The notes beneath the pieces are model-generated. The model was not told the DNA's origin and made no database searches. It was given only the letters and a program-made list of their open reading frames with translations. From positions 1-6,924 of the forward strand of contig WTGR01000054.1 in NCBI GenBank assembly GCA_011523485.1: DNA of 6,924 bases, in the 5' to 3' direction. Of this stretch, positions 1 to 5,850 are shown piece by piece. The position numbers and the translations under genes are program-made. Numbering within the stretch: the stretch's first letter is position 1; each line of letters begins with the position of its first letter. The stretch comes from Acidobacteriota bacterium (GTDB lineage Bacteria > Acidobacteriota > Vicinamibacteria > Vicinamibacterales > UBA8438).

Positions 1-62
1 GAAGTGAGCCCGGCGGCGGTCGAGTGCAATGTCCGTTCCCTGCTCCGCCACCTGTCTGTCAT
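1..62 (-). CDS. 5' end of the next dcw gene, probably murF (partial)
   Basis: An ATG at 62-60 overlaps the murE stop codon (TGA, 61-59) as ATGA, the same coupling used at two other junctions of this operon. Twenty codons are visible before the window ends, beginning MTDRWRSRERTLHSTAAGLT, with no stop. Dcw clusters commonly place murF (UDP-MurNAc-tripeptide:D-Ala-D-Ala ligase) directly after murE, so murF is the likeliest identity. The visible residues contain no diagnostic Mur motif; 'TLHSTAAGLT' could be the first helix of the N-terminal domain. A run of six G lies immediately before the ATG. A GTG at 51-49 in another frame is also open to the window edge, so the frame itself is not fully secure. 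Confidence 0.45.
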   Translation of the reverse strand, partial: MTDRWRSRERTLHSTAAGLT

Positions 63-1597
63 CCCCCCGATTGCCGCCCGCTCCGTGCGTCGAGCGCCGC
101 GCGCGCCACGACGACGTCGTCGAAGGGCACCGCGCGCGACCCGATCACCTGGTAACGCTCGTGCCCCTTGCCCGCTATGACGACGATGTCGCCGGCCCCC
201 GCGTCGTCTATCGCGCGGCGGATCGCCGCCGCCCGCTCCACGATCGCCAGATGCGGGGTATCGGAACGACCGAGGCCACGCTCGATGTCGTCGATGATGG
301 CTTTCGGATCCTCCGACCTGGGGTTGTCCGACGTGAGAATCACCGCGTCGCTCAGGCGGGTCGCCACCACCGCCATCAACGGCCGCTTCGTGGCGTCCCG
401 ATCGCCGCCGCAACCGAACACCGTGACGATCCGGCGCCGGGCGAACTGGCGCACGGTTTCCAGCAATCCCCGCAACGCGTCGTCGGTGTGCGCGGAGTCG
501 ACGATGACGGTCACGTCGTCGTCCTCCGAAGACACCGTCTGCATACGACCCGGCACGACGGTCAAGGCGCGTACCCCGGCGGCGATACCGGCGAACGGCA
601 GGTCGAGAGCCACGCCCGCGGCCGCCGCGGCGAGCACGTCGTAGGCGGCGGCGCGACCCGGCAACCGCGACTCCAGCAGCAACGATCCACGCGGCGTGCG
701 CGCCTCGATGACGGTCCCGTCCGCCCGCAGCTCCAGGCGAACGGGCATGCAGTCCGCCGTCCGATCCAGGGCGTAGGTCACCGGCCGCGACACCTGCCCC
801 GCCAGGCGGGCGCCGCGCGGGTCGTCGAGGTTGACCACGGCCGGAGCCCCATCCGGCAACAAGTCGAAGAGCCGCCGCTTCGCGGCGAAATAGCCCTCCA
901 TGTCGCCGTGAAAGTCGAGATGGTCGCGCGTCAGGTTCGTGAAGACCGCAGCTGCGAACCGGACGTGTTCGACCCGTCGCAACGCCGTGGCATGGGAAGA
1001 GACCTCCATGGCGCAGGCCCGTGCGCCCCGGTCGCGCATCGCCGCGAGCAACGCGTGGACCTGCGGGGCCTCCGGCGTGGTGTGCACCGCCGGTTGCCCG
1101 GCGTCGTCGCCGCCGATCCGGTTCGAAATGGAGCTGATGCGCCCGGTCGCCATCCCCGCGTGCGCGAAGATCGATTCGATGAGCCACGTCGTGGTGGTCT
1201 TGCCGTTGGTGCCGGTGACGCCGACGACCTGCAGGTCGTGACTCGGATCGCCATGGAAGGCCGCGGCGAGTGCGGACAGCGCGGCGCGGGCATCCGGCAC
1301 GCGGACCCAGGGCAGCGGCGCCGCCGCCGGCGGCTCCACCTCGGCGACGACGAGCGCCGCGCCGCGCTCTACCGCGTCGTCGACGAAATCGGCGCCGTCG
1401 AAGCGTTGGCCCGGTACGGCGACGAAGACGCCGCCCGGAGTGACGTCACGCGAATCGAAATGGACGCCGGTCACCGGAGACTCCAGACGTTCGTCCGGAA
1501 CCGTGGAGCCACCGACGCCGGCGTCAGCGAGCAATACCCCACAGGACATCCCGCGTTCGACGTTCCTGACCGCGGCCTTTTCGTCGACCATGGTCAT
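59..1597 (-). CDS. murE: UDP-N-acetylmuramoyl-L-alanyl-D-glutamate--2,6-diaminopimelate ligase (MurE)
   Basis: Cytoplasmic Mur ligase adding the third residue of the peptidoglycan stem peptide to UDP-MurNAc-L-Ala-D-Glu, with ATP. The 512 residues match family length. Visible motifs: HFDSRDVTPGGVFVAV (46-61, N-terminal domain), P-loop GTNGKTTT (129-136), HTTPE (172-176), EVSSHA (198-203), TNLTRDHLDFHG (220-231), YFAAKRRLF with K240 as the expected carbamylated lysine, VFGCGGDRD (393-401), DNPR (424-427) and GKGHE (476-480). DNPR is the meso-DAP selectivity motif of Gram-negative-type MurE. Two oddities are seen: the usual FNVYN after LPG reads AAAYD (316-320), and the usual DYAHTPD reads DSAHTDD (367-373). 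The start is placed at 1597 because its ATG overlaps the ftsI TGA (ATGA). ATGs at 1591 and 1549 are alternatives, the latter giving a more usual N-terminal length. It is translationally coupled to ftsI upstream and to the next gene downstream. Confidence 0.96.
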   Translation of the reverse strand: MTMVDEKAAVRNVERGMSCGVLLADAGVGGSTVPDERLESPVTGVHFDSRDVTPGGVFVAVPGQRFDGADFVDDAVERGAALVVAEVEPPAAAPLPWVRVPDARAALSALAAAFHGDPSHDLQVVGVTGTNGKTTTTWLIESIFAHAGMATGRISSISNRIGGDDAGQPAVHTTPEAPQVHALLAAMRDRGARACAMEVSSHATALRRVEHVRFAAAVFTNLTRDHLDFHGDMEGYFAAKRRLFDLLPDGAPAVVNLDDPRGARLAGQVSRPVTYALDRTADCMPVRLELRADGTVIEARTPRGSLLLESRLPGRAAAYDVLAAAAAGVALDLPFAGIAAGVRALTVVPGRMQTVSSEDDDVTVIVDSAHTDDALRGLLETVRQFARRRIVTVFGCGGDRDATKRPLMAVVATRLSDAVILTSDNPRSEDPKAIIDDIERGLGRSDTPHLAIVERAAAIRRAIDDAGAGDIVVIAGKGHERYQVIGSRAVPFDDVVVARAALDARSGRQSGG

Positions 1598-3948
1598 GGC
1601 CCCAGCGCCTCGGCGTCGTCGGCCGGCGGCGCATACCGCTGCAGCCAGACAGTGACGGTCGCGCCCGGGTCGACGGCCTCTCCCGCCGCCGGCGCGTGGC
1701 GCGCCACCGCTCCGTCGCCGTTGAACTCCGCTCGCAGACCCATGCGGCCGAGGACTTCGACGGCCTGCCGAGCGCTCAGCCCACGCAGATCGGGTATCGA
1801 TCCCGCATCCTCGGAGGCGACGGCAGGGCGGGCCGGAAGCGGTGCGCCGGCGGACTCCGCCCAGGCGGCCGGCCGCAGGTCCGCATCTCGCGCGGGCGCG
1901 GAGCGCGCAACCAGCGGCGGTCGGGTCGAGTCCTGCGAGCGCGGCACCCGGAGGTACCGCAGGGCCGCTTCGGCAATACGCTGAAAGACCGGCGCCGCCG
2001 CCGCGCCGCCGGTGTACGCCCGCTGGCGGATGCCGTTGATCATGGCGGTGCGCGGCGTATCCAACATGACCAGGATGACGAGCCGCGGGGCATCCGCGGG
2101 TACGAATCCGACGAACGAGGCATTGTGGTCGGTGTGCGAGTAGCGACCGTCGATGAGCTTCTCCGCCGTGCCGGTCTTGCCGGCGACCGCATAGCCGGGC
2201 ACTCGGGCGCGACGGGCCGTTCCCCGCTCGGCGACCTGCGTCATGATCCCGGTCAACCCAGCCGCCGTCTCCCGCGAGATCGCGCGCCTGATCACCCGTC
2301 GCTCCGAGTGCACCCGGCCGCCGTTGCGGGCCACGGTGCGAACGACACGAGGCTCGAGGAGCTCGCCGCCGTTCGCCACCGCGGCGAAGGCAGCCGCCAT
2401 CTGCAACGGGGTGACGGCAATCTGGTACCCCATGGCAATGGACGCTATCGCCCGATCGTTGAGCGTCTCGGCACTCCAGACGAGGCCCGCGCTCTCTCCC
2501 GGAAAGTCCCGGGACAGTGCGCGCCCGAAACCGAACCTGTCGACGTACCGGCTGAGCCGCTCCGGTCCCAGGCGCAATCCGACCAGGATGGCCCCGACGT
2601 TGCTGGACTTGACGATCACGTCCGTGAAGCTCAGCAGGCCGTAGGTCGTAAAGTCATTGATTCGGTTGCGGCCGATCCGGATGAAGCCGGCGCTCACGTC
2701 GAACACTTCGTCGGGTTGGACGGCGTCCTCCTCGAAGGCCGCCGCGGCGGTGACGATCTTGAAGGTCGACCCCGGCTCGTACACGTCCTGCACGGCGCGG
2801 TTGCGGCGCTGCGCGGGCGTTGCGGCGCCGAACGCGTTCGGATTGAACGACGGCGCGCTGGCGAGCGCCAGCACCTCGCCGGTGCGCGGATCGAGCATCA
2901 CGACCGCCCCGGCATCCGCGTCGTAGGTTCGAATCCCCGCCCGAAGCTCGCGCTCCGCGATATGCTGGAGATGCTTGTCGATGGTCAGCTCGACGGTCGC
3001 GCCGGCAGTCGGCGGCCGGTCGATGCGGCTGAAAGCGCGCCGGCGGGCATCGGTGTGGACCAGGATCTGTCCCGCCCGGCCGCCGATCTCCGAGTCGTAG
3101 GTCGACTCGATCCCGCTCAAGCCCTGGTTGTCGAGCCCGACGTAGCCGATGAGGTGCGCCGCGAGCTCGCGGCCGGGGTAGTAGCGCCGGTCTTCGGTGA
3201 GAAACCCGACGCCATCCAACCCCAGGGCCGCCACGCGCCGCGCCTCTTCCGGCGACACCTTGCGCTGGACGTACGCGAAGTCCCTGGGGCGCCGGAGACG
3301 GCGCGCCAGATCGTCCCGCCCGGCCTCGCTACAGTCGTCGAGGGCGCCGCAGATCGCACTCGCCGTCGCTTCGAGCTCTCCGTCCTCGATTCTGGCGGGC
3401 ACGGCGTAGACGGCCCCGGTGTCCGGGTCGACCCCCGCGGAGGCCAGTCCCAGAGCCGCCACGCGCCGCGTCTCCTCGGACGACGGGTCGGACTTCAGCA
3501 GGGCGAAGCTCCGGCGACGGCGGAGACGACCTTCGAGGGCGTCCCGGTCCGCCCGCGTGCATTCGTTCAGCGCGTTGCAGAGGGCGCGGGCGGTGGCTGT
3601 CGGCTCATCGATGTCGGTAGGCACGGCGTAGACCGTGTCGGCGTCGACGCTGTACGCGAGCACGCGCCCGTTCCGATCCAGAATCTCGCCGCGCTTCGAA
3701 TGCACTTCGATGGTCCGGCGCTGCTGGCTTCCCGCCCTCGCAACCAGCTCCGCGTGCTGCACGACCTGCAGGTGCACGAGCCTGGCCTCGATGGCGGCGA
3801 CCCAGATCGCGAACGCCCAGGCCGCCACCAGCACGCGACGCTTCAACGTGTCGCGCCACTCCGGGCGCGGCGCATGCGCCGCGGCGCGCCGGCGCCGCGT
3901 GCTCCGCCTGCCCCAGGGCGGCCTAATAGAGTCCGCGAGTCGGCGCAC
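1594..3948 (-). CDS. ftsI: Septal peptidoglycan D,D-transpeptidase FtsI (PBP3-type, class B PBP) with PASTA domain and duplicated pedestal segment
   Basis: Class B penicillin-binding protein that cross-links septal peptidoglycan in the periplasm as part of the divisome. Of 784 residues, 1-36 are an Arg-rich cytoplasmic tail and about 37-60 a single membrane anchor. Pedestal domain: about 75-310, including RGEILDRNGRVLA (86-98), YYPGRELAAHLIGYVG (256-271) and GLSGIESTYD (276-285). Transpeptidase domain: catalytic STFK (394-397), SSN (448-450) and KTGTA (591-595). A Pro/Ala-rich linker (about 668-715) leads to one PASTA domain (about 717-770). The protein is longer than most FtsI (roughly 550-700) partly because residues 101-173 and 174-249 are a tandem duplication. 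Its only four cysteines are C124, C130, C200 and C206. The GTG start at 3948 is favoured by AGGAGG six bases upstream; it overlaps ftsL by 26 nt. The stop overlaps the murE start as ATGA. Confidence 0.95.
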   Translation of the reverse strand: MRRLADSIRPPWGRRSTRRRRAAAHAPRPEWRDTLKRRVLVAAWAFAIWVAAIEARLVHLQVVQHAELVARAGSQQRRTIEVHSKRGEILDRNGRVLAYSVDADTVYAVPTDIDEPTATARALCNALNECTRADRDALEGRLRRRRSFALLKSDPSSEETRRVAALGLASAGVDPDTGAVYAVPARIEDGELEATASAICGALDDCSEAGRDDLARRLRRPRDFAYVQRKVSPEEARRVAALGLDGVGFLTEDRRYYPGRELAAHLIGYVGLDNQGLSGIESTYDSEIGGRAGQILVHTDARRRAFSRIDRPPTAGATVELTIDKHLQHIAERELRAGIRTYDADAGAVVMLDPRTGEVLALASAPSFNPNAFGAATPAQRRNRAVQDVYEPGSTFKIVTAAAAFEEDAVQPDEVFDVSAGFIRIGRNRINDFTTYGLLSFTDVIVKSSNVGAILVGLRLGPERLSRYVDRFGFGRALSRDFPGESAGLVWSAETLNDRAIASIAMGYQIAVTPLQMAAAFAAVANGGELLEPRVVRTVARNGGRVHSERRVIRRAISRETAAGLTGIMTQVAERGTARRARVPGYAVAGKTGTAEKLIDGRYSHTDHNASFVGFVPADAPRLVILVMLDTPRTAMINGIRQRAYTGGAAAAPVFQRIAEAALRYLRVPRSQDSTRPPLVARSAPARDADLRPAAWAESAGAPLPARPAVASEDAGSIPDLRGLSARQAVEVLGRMGLRAEFNGDGAVARHAPAAGEAVDPGATVTVWLQRYAPPADDAEALGP
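3202..3648 (-). repeat. Tandem in-frame duplication within ftsI pedestal (two copies, about 74-76 codons each)
   Basis: Copy 1 covers FtsI residues 101-173 (3648-3430) and copy 2 residues 174-249 (3429-3202). Both copies contain, in order: VYAVP (106-110 / 180-184), a C-x-A-L-x-x-C helix (124-130 / 200-206), an L-x-x-RLRR segment (138-144 / 214-220) and RRVAALGL (161-168 / 237-244). Over residues 120-173 against 196-249, 29 of 54 positions are identical by hand alignment without gaps. At DNA level a 16-nt run is shared exactly at 3455-3470 and 3227-3242 (offset 228 bp), and a 14-nt run at 3620-3633 and 3398-3411 (offset 222 bp, so one 2-codon indel). The reading frame is preserved throughout. 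The divergence argues for an old, retained duplication rather than an assembly artefact. Confidence 0.9.
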
Positions 3949-4360
3949 CCGACACCTCCTGCCGCGTCGCCACGATCGACGACTCCGGCACCTCCGGCAC
4001 CGCTTCGCCCACCACCCGTTCCACGACCAACTCGCGGCCGCCGGCCGGAACGACCATGTTCAGTTGCCCGGTCGCGACGCGCTCGATGCGGGCCGGCGAG
4101 CGGAGGGTCTCGATCTCCAGACGGAGATGGCGGTTCAGCTCCTGCTGTCGGGCGTATTCCTGGCGCATCTGTTCGGTGCGGTAGCCATGCTGCAGCAGCT
4201 CGAAGTGCTGCCAGACCGAGAACAGCAGAACCGCAACCAGCGAGACGGCCAGGATCAACGACCCCCGCAACTCGCGTTGTCGAACGCCGTCCAGCTCGCG
4301 CACGATCGGGGCGTTGCGAATCTGCGGGGAAACGAGATCCGCGAAATCCTCGTGGGTCAT
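3923..4360 (-). CDS. ftsL: Cell division protein FtsL-like (bitopic membrane protein)
   Basis: Small bitopic divisome protein of 145 residues. Layout: a cytoplasmic N-terminus (1-32), one hydrophobic membrane segment at about 33-50 (SLILAVSLVAVLLFSVW), then a helical, probably coiled-coil stretch at about 52-86 rich in Gln, Glu and Arg. After it comes LRSPARIERVA (86-96), the conserved 'P..IE..A' turn of FtsL/DivIC proteins, and a hydrophilic tail. FtsL generally pairs with FtsB/DivIC and FtsQ and helps activate FtsWI. Sequence conservation in the family is low, so the call rests on topology, this motif and the position between rsmH and ftsI. The ATG at 4360 overlaps the rsmH stop as ATGA. 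The tail of about 50 residues after the coiled coil is longer than in the E. coli protein. Confidence 0.88.
   Translation of the reverse strand: MTHEDFADLVSPQIRNAPIVRELDGVRQRELRGSLILAVSLVAVLLFSVWQHFELLQHGYRTEQMRQEYARQQELNRHLRLEIETLRSPARIERVATGQLNMVVPAGGRELVVERVVGEAVPEVPESSIVATRQEVSGAPTRGLY
3955..3960 (-). promoter_or_regulatory. Ribosome binding site of ftsI inside the ftsL coding end
   Basis: AGGAGG at 3960-3955 lies six bases before the GTG at 3948 and within the last codons of ftsL. It is the strongest Shine-Dalgarno sequence in the window and fixes a GTG start for ftsI, despite the 26-nt overlap with ftsL. Confidence 0.85.
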
Positions 4361-5262
4361 GCCAGCCTCTCGGCGGCGCGCAGCTTCGCGCTGCGCGCAC
4401 GGGGATTCCGGGCCACCTCGCCCGCGGAGGGACGCAACGGGCGTCTGGTCAGCACCCTGATGGCGGCGCCGGCTTCACGCTCGAATCGGCGCAACGCCCG
4501 CTTGACGATGCGATCCTCCAACGAATGAAAGGTGATGACGGCCAGCCGCGCCCCGGTCCGCAGGCGCCGGCAAAGCGCCAGCAGCCAGGCGTCGAGCCCG
4601 TCGAGCTCGCGGTTCACCCAGATTCGCAGCGCCTGGAAGGTGCGGGTGGCGGGATGGATGCGCCGGCGGCCCCGGTGGGGCACCGCACGGCGGACCGCCT
4701 CCGCCAGTTGACCGGTGGATGTCAACGGCGCGCGGGCGCGCGAGGCGACCAGGCGCCGGGAGATGCGCCGCGCGTAACGATCCTCCCCGTACTGGTGGAT
4801 CACGTCGGCGAGCTCCGATTCGGGCGTGTCGCGCAGGAGGTCGGCGGCCGTCGGGCCGGTCGAACGATCCATCCGCATGTCGAGCGGTTCGTCGCGCCGG
4901 AAGCTGAAGCCGCGTCCGGCGCCGTCGAGCTGCAGCGACGAGATTCCCAGGTCGGCGAGGGCGCCGCCGTCGATGGCGCCGATGCCGCGCTCGGCGAGCG
5001 CCGCATCCAGGTTGCGGAAGTCGGAGTGGACGAGCTCGACGCGGTCGGTCCAGCCCGTCAGCGTCCGCGCGGCCGCCGCCAGCGCCTCAGCGTCCCGATC
5101 GAGCCCCAGCACGCGATCCGCGCCGCCTTCCAGGAGCGCGCGGGCGTGGCCGCCGCCGCCGACCGTGCAGTCGACGAACAGGCCGCCGCGCGCCGGGTCG
5201 AGGACGGTCACCACCTCCGCCGCCATGACCGGTTCGTGCGTGACCATCGGACTCTGCGTCAT
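4357..5262 (-). CDS. rsmH: 16S rRNA (cytosine1402-N4)-methyltransferase RsmH (MraW)
   Basis: SAM-dependent methyltransferase that N4-methylates C1402 (E. coli numbering) in the decoding centre of 16S rRNA. Diagnostic motifs: HEPVM (9-13), FVDCTVGGGGHA (29-40, SAM-binding glycine loop), GLDRDAEAL (53-61), DLGISSLQLDGAGRGFSF (104-121), PLDMRMD (126-132), YGEDRYARRI (158-167), HPATRTFQALRIWVNREL (203-220) and ITFHSLEDRIVKR (243-255). The length of 301 is near the usual 300-315 and nothing appears missing. The ATG at 5262 follows the mraZ stop by 10 nt, with a weak GGGGCGG upstream. The ATG at 5247 (MVTHEPVM) matches many homologues and is an alternative start. The stop overlaps the ftsL start as ATGA, as expected for the second gene of a dcw operon. 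Confidence 0.97.
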   Translation of the reverse strand: MTQSPMVTHEPVMAAEVVTVLDPARGGLFVDCTVGGGGHARALLEGGADRVLGLDRDAEALAAAARTLTGWTDRVELVHSDFRNLDAALAERGIGAIDGGALADLGISSLQLDGAGRGFSFRRDEPLDMRMDRSTGPTAADLLRDTPESELADVIHQYGEDRYARRISRRLVASRARAPLTSTGQLAEAVRRAVPHRGRRRIHPATRTFQALRIWVNRELDGLDAWLLALCRRLRTGARLAVITFHSLEDRIVKRALRRFEREAGAAIRVLTRRPLRPSAGEVARNPRARSAKLRAAERLA

Positions 5263-5272
5263 GCCGCCCCAC

Positions 5273-5713
5273 TCAGATGCCGTAGTCCGCCGCGAGCGTG
5301 CCGAGTTCCTCCGGCGTGAGCGGGTGATCGCTCTGCCGCTTGCCGATATGCTCCTTGTTCCAGACTTCGAGGTGATTGCCCAGTCCGAGGACCATCACCT
5401 CCCCGACTATCTCCGCCTGCTCCCGGAGCAAACCCTGAATCAGGACGCGCCCCTGCTTGTCGAAGGCCGCCTCCTGCCCGTAGTAGTTGACCGCTTCCTT
5501 GTACCGGCGGACCCTGGGATCCGATGAGGGAGCCTGTGCGAGCTGCGCCTCCACGTCGGTCCAGACGCGCAGAGGGTAGATGAACGCAGCCTTGCCGTCG
5601 GTGCTCGTCACGAACACGTCGTCGCCGTACTGCGCCGCGATTGCCGACCTGAAGACCGTCGGCACCTTCAGCCTTCCCTTGTCGTCGATCTTCGCGGGCC
5701 TGTTCCCCCTCAC
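5273..5713 (-). CDS. mraZ: Transcriptional regulator / division protein MraZ
   Basis: MraZ is an AbrB-fold DNA-binding protein that forms ring oligomers and, in studied bacteria, regulates its own dcw operon by binding repeats in the promoter region. The 146 residues show both family half-repeats, each with the D-x-x-G-R signature: DDKGRLKVP (10-18) and DKQGRVLIQGLLRE (85-98). The N-terminus RGNRPAKIDDKGRLKVP matches the family. The start is GTG at 5713-5711, supported by GGAG at 5724-5721 with a 7-nt spacer. It is the first gene of the minus-strand operon, directly downstream of the predicted promoter and of a 10-bp-periodic repeat array that is the obvious candidate autoregulatory operator. 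The gene looks intact. Confidence 0.96.
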   Translation of the reverse strand: MRGNRPAKIDDKGRLKVPTVFRSAIAAQYGDDVFVTSTDGKAAFIYPLRVWTDVEAQLAQAPSSDPRVRRYKEAVNYYGQEAAFDKQGRVLIQGLLREQAEIVGEVMVLGLGNHLEVWNKEHIGKRQSDHPLTPEELGTLAADYGI

Positions 5714-5716
5714 CTG

Positions 5717-5766
5717 TCTGCTCCACTACAGTCCAGCTAAATCCCTCACAGGCCACTTTAGTCCAC
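5717..5766 (-). promoter_or_regulatory. Putative MraZ operator: five GTGG-type units at 10-bp period
   Basis: Read on the minus strand from 5766, five consecutive 10-nt units are GTGGACTAAA, GTGGCCTGTG, AGGGATTTAG, CTGGACTGTA and GTGGAGCAGA. TGG recurs at exactly the same phase in four, and GGG stands in the third. E. coli MraZ is known to bind TGGGN direct repeats separated by 5 nt, which is also a 10-bp period. The array begins at the predicted transcription start and its last unit includes the GGAG ribosome binding site of mraZ. A further AAAGTGG (5790-5784) lies in the promoter spacer, 21 bp from the first unit. MraZ binding here is inferred. Confidence 0.7.
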
Positions 5767-5772
5767 ACACGA

Positions 5773-5801
5773 ATCGTAGGGGACCACTTTCCCCTTGTCA
5801 A
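5773..5801 (-). promoter_or_regulatory. Sigma-70-type promoter of the dcw operon
   Basis: A perfect -35 hexamer TTGACA (5801-5796) and a -10 of TACGAT (5778-5773, 4 of 6 to consensus with the key A2 and T6) are separated by the optimal 17 bp. The predicted transcription start near 5766 leaves a leader of about 50 nt before the mraZ GTG. It sits in an AT-richer island in an otherwise very GC-rich window. It is a prediction from sequence only. Confidence 0.75.
5779..5794 (-). promoter_or_regulatory. Inverted repeat in the promoter spacer (possible operator)
   Basis: GGGGA and TCCCC flank a 6-nt centre (AAGTGG) and occupy nearly the whole -35/-10 spacer of the mraZ promoter. A protein bound there would compete with RNA polymerase. 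No regulator is recognisable from the sequence, and a 5-bp arm can occur by chance. Confidence 0.35.
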
Positions 5802-5850
5802 CGGGTGAATCGCCGTTTTCGCGATGGATGTGCGACACTTTGCGGCGACG

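Noticed and set aside
29..1984. Open frame of 651 codons on the plus strand, opposite murE and the end of ftsI.
   Set aside because: It is antisense to genes with complete family motifs, has an Arg/Gly/Ala/Asp-rich composition typical of GC-rich shadow frames, and shows no recognisable domain.
3394..3432. DPDTGAVYAVP in FtsI resembles a beta-propeller (PQQ/YVTN) repeat.
   Set aside because: It is the start of the second pedestal copy and aligns with VDADTVYAVP of the first; no further propeller repeats follow.
1696..5319. Open frame of 1207 codons on the plus strand, opposite ftsI, ftsL and rsmH.
   Set aside because: It spans three well-supported minus-strand genes antisense, has no domain or credible start signal, and is explained by low stop-codon density in high-GC DNA.
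5795..5823. Possible plus-strand promoter for ychF using TTGTCA (5795-5800).
   Set aside because: At 17 bp spacing the -10 position reads TTCGCG, which does not match consensus; the TTGTCA is explained as the complement of the minus-strand TTGACA.
5824..5850. Earlier in-frame ATG of ychF at 5824.
   Set aside because: It would add MDVRHFAAT before a sequence that already begins like YchF proteins (MLRAGLIGL), and it has no Shine-Dalgarno sequence.
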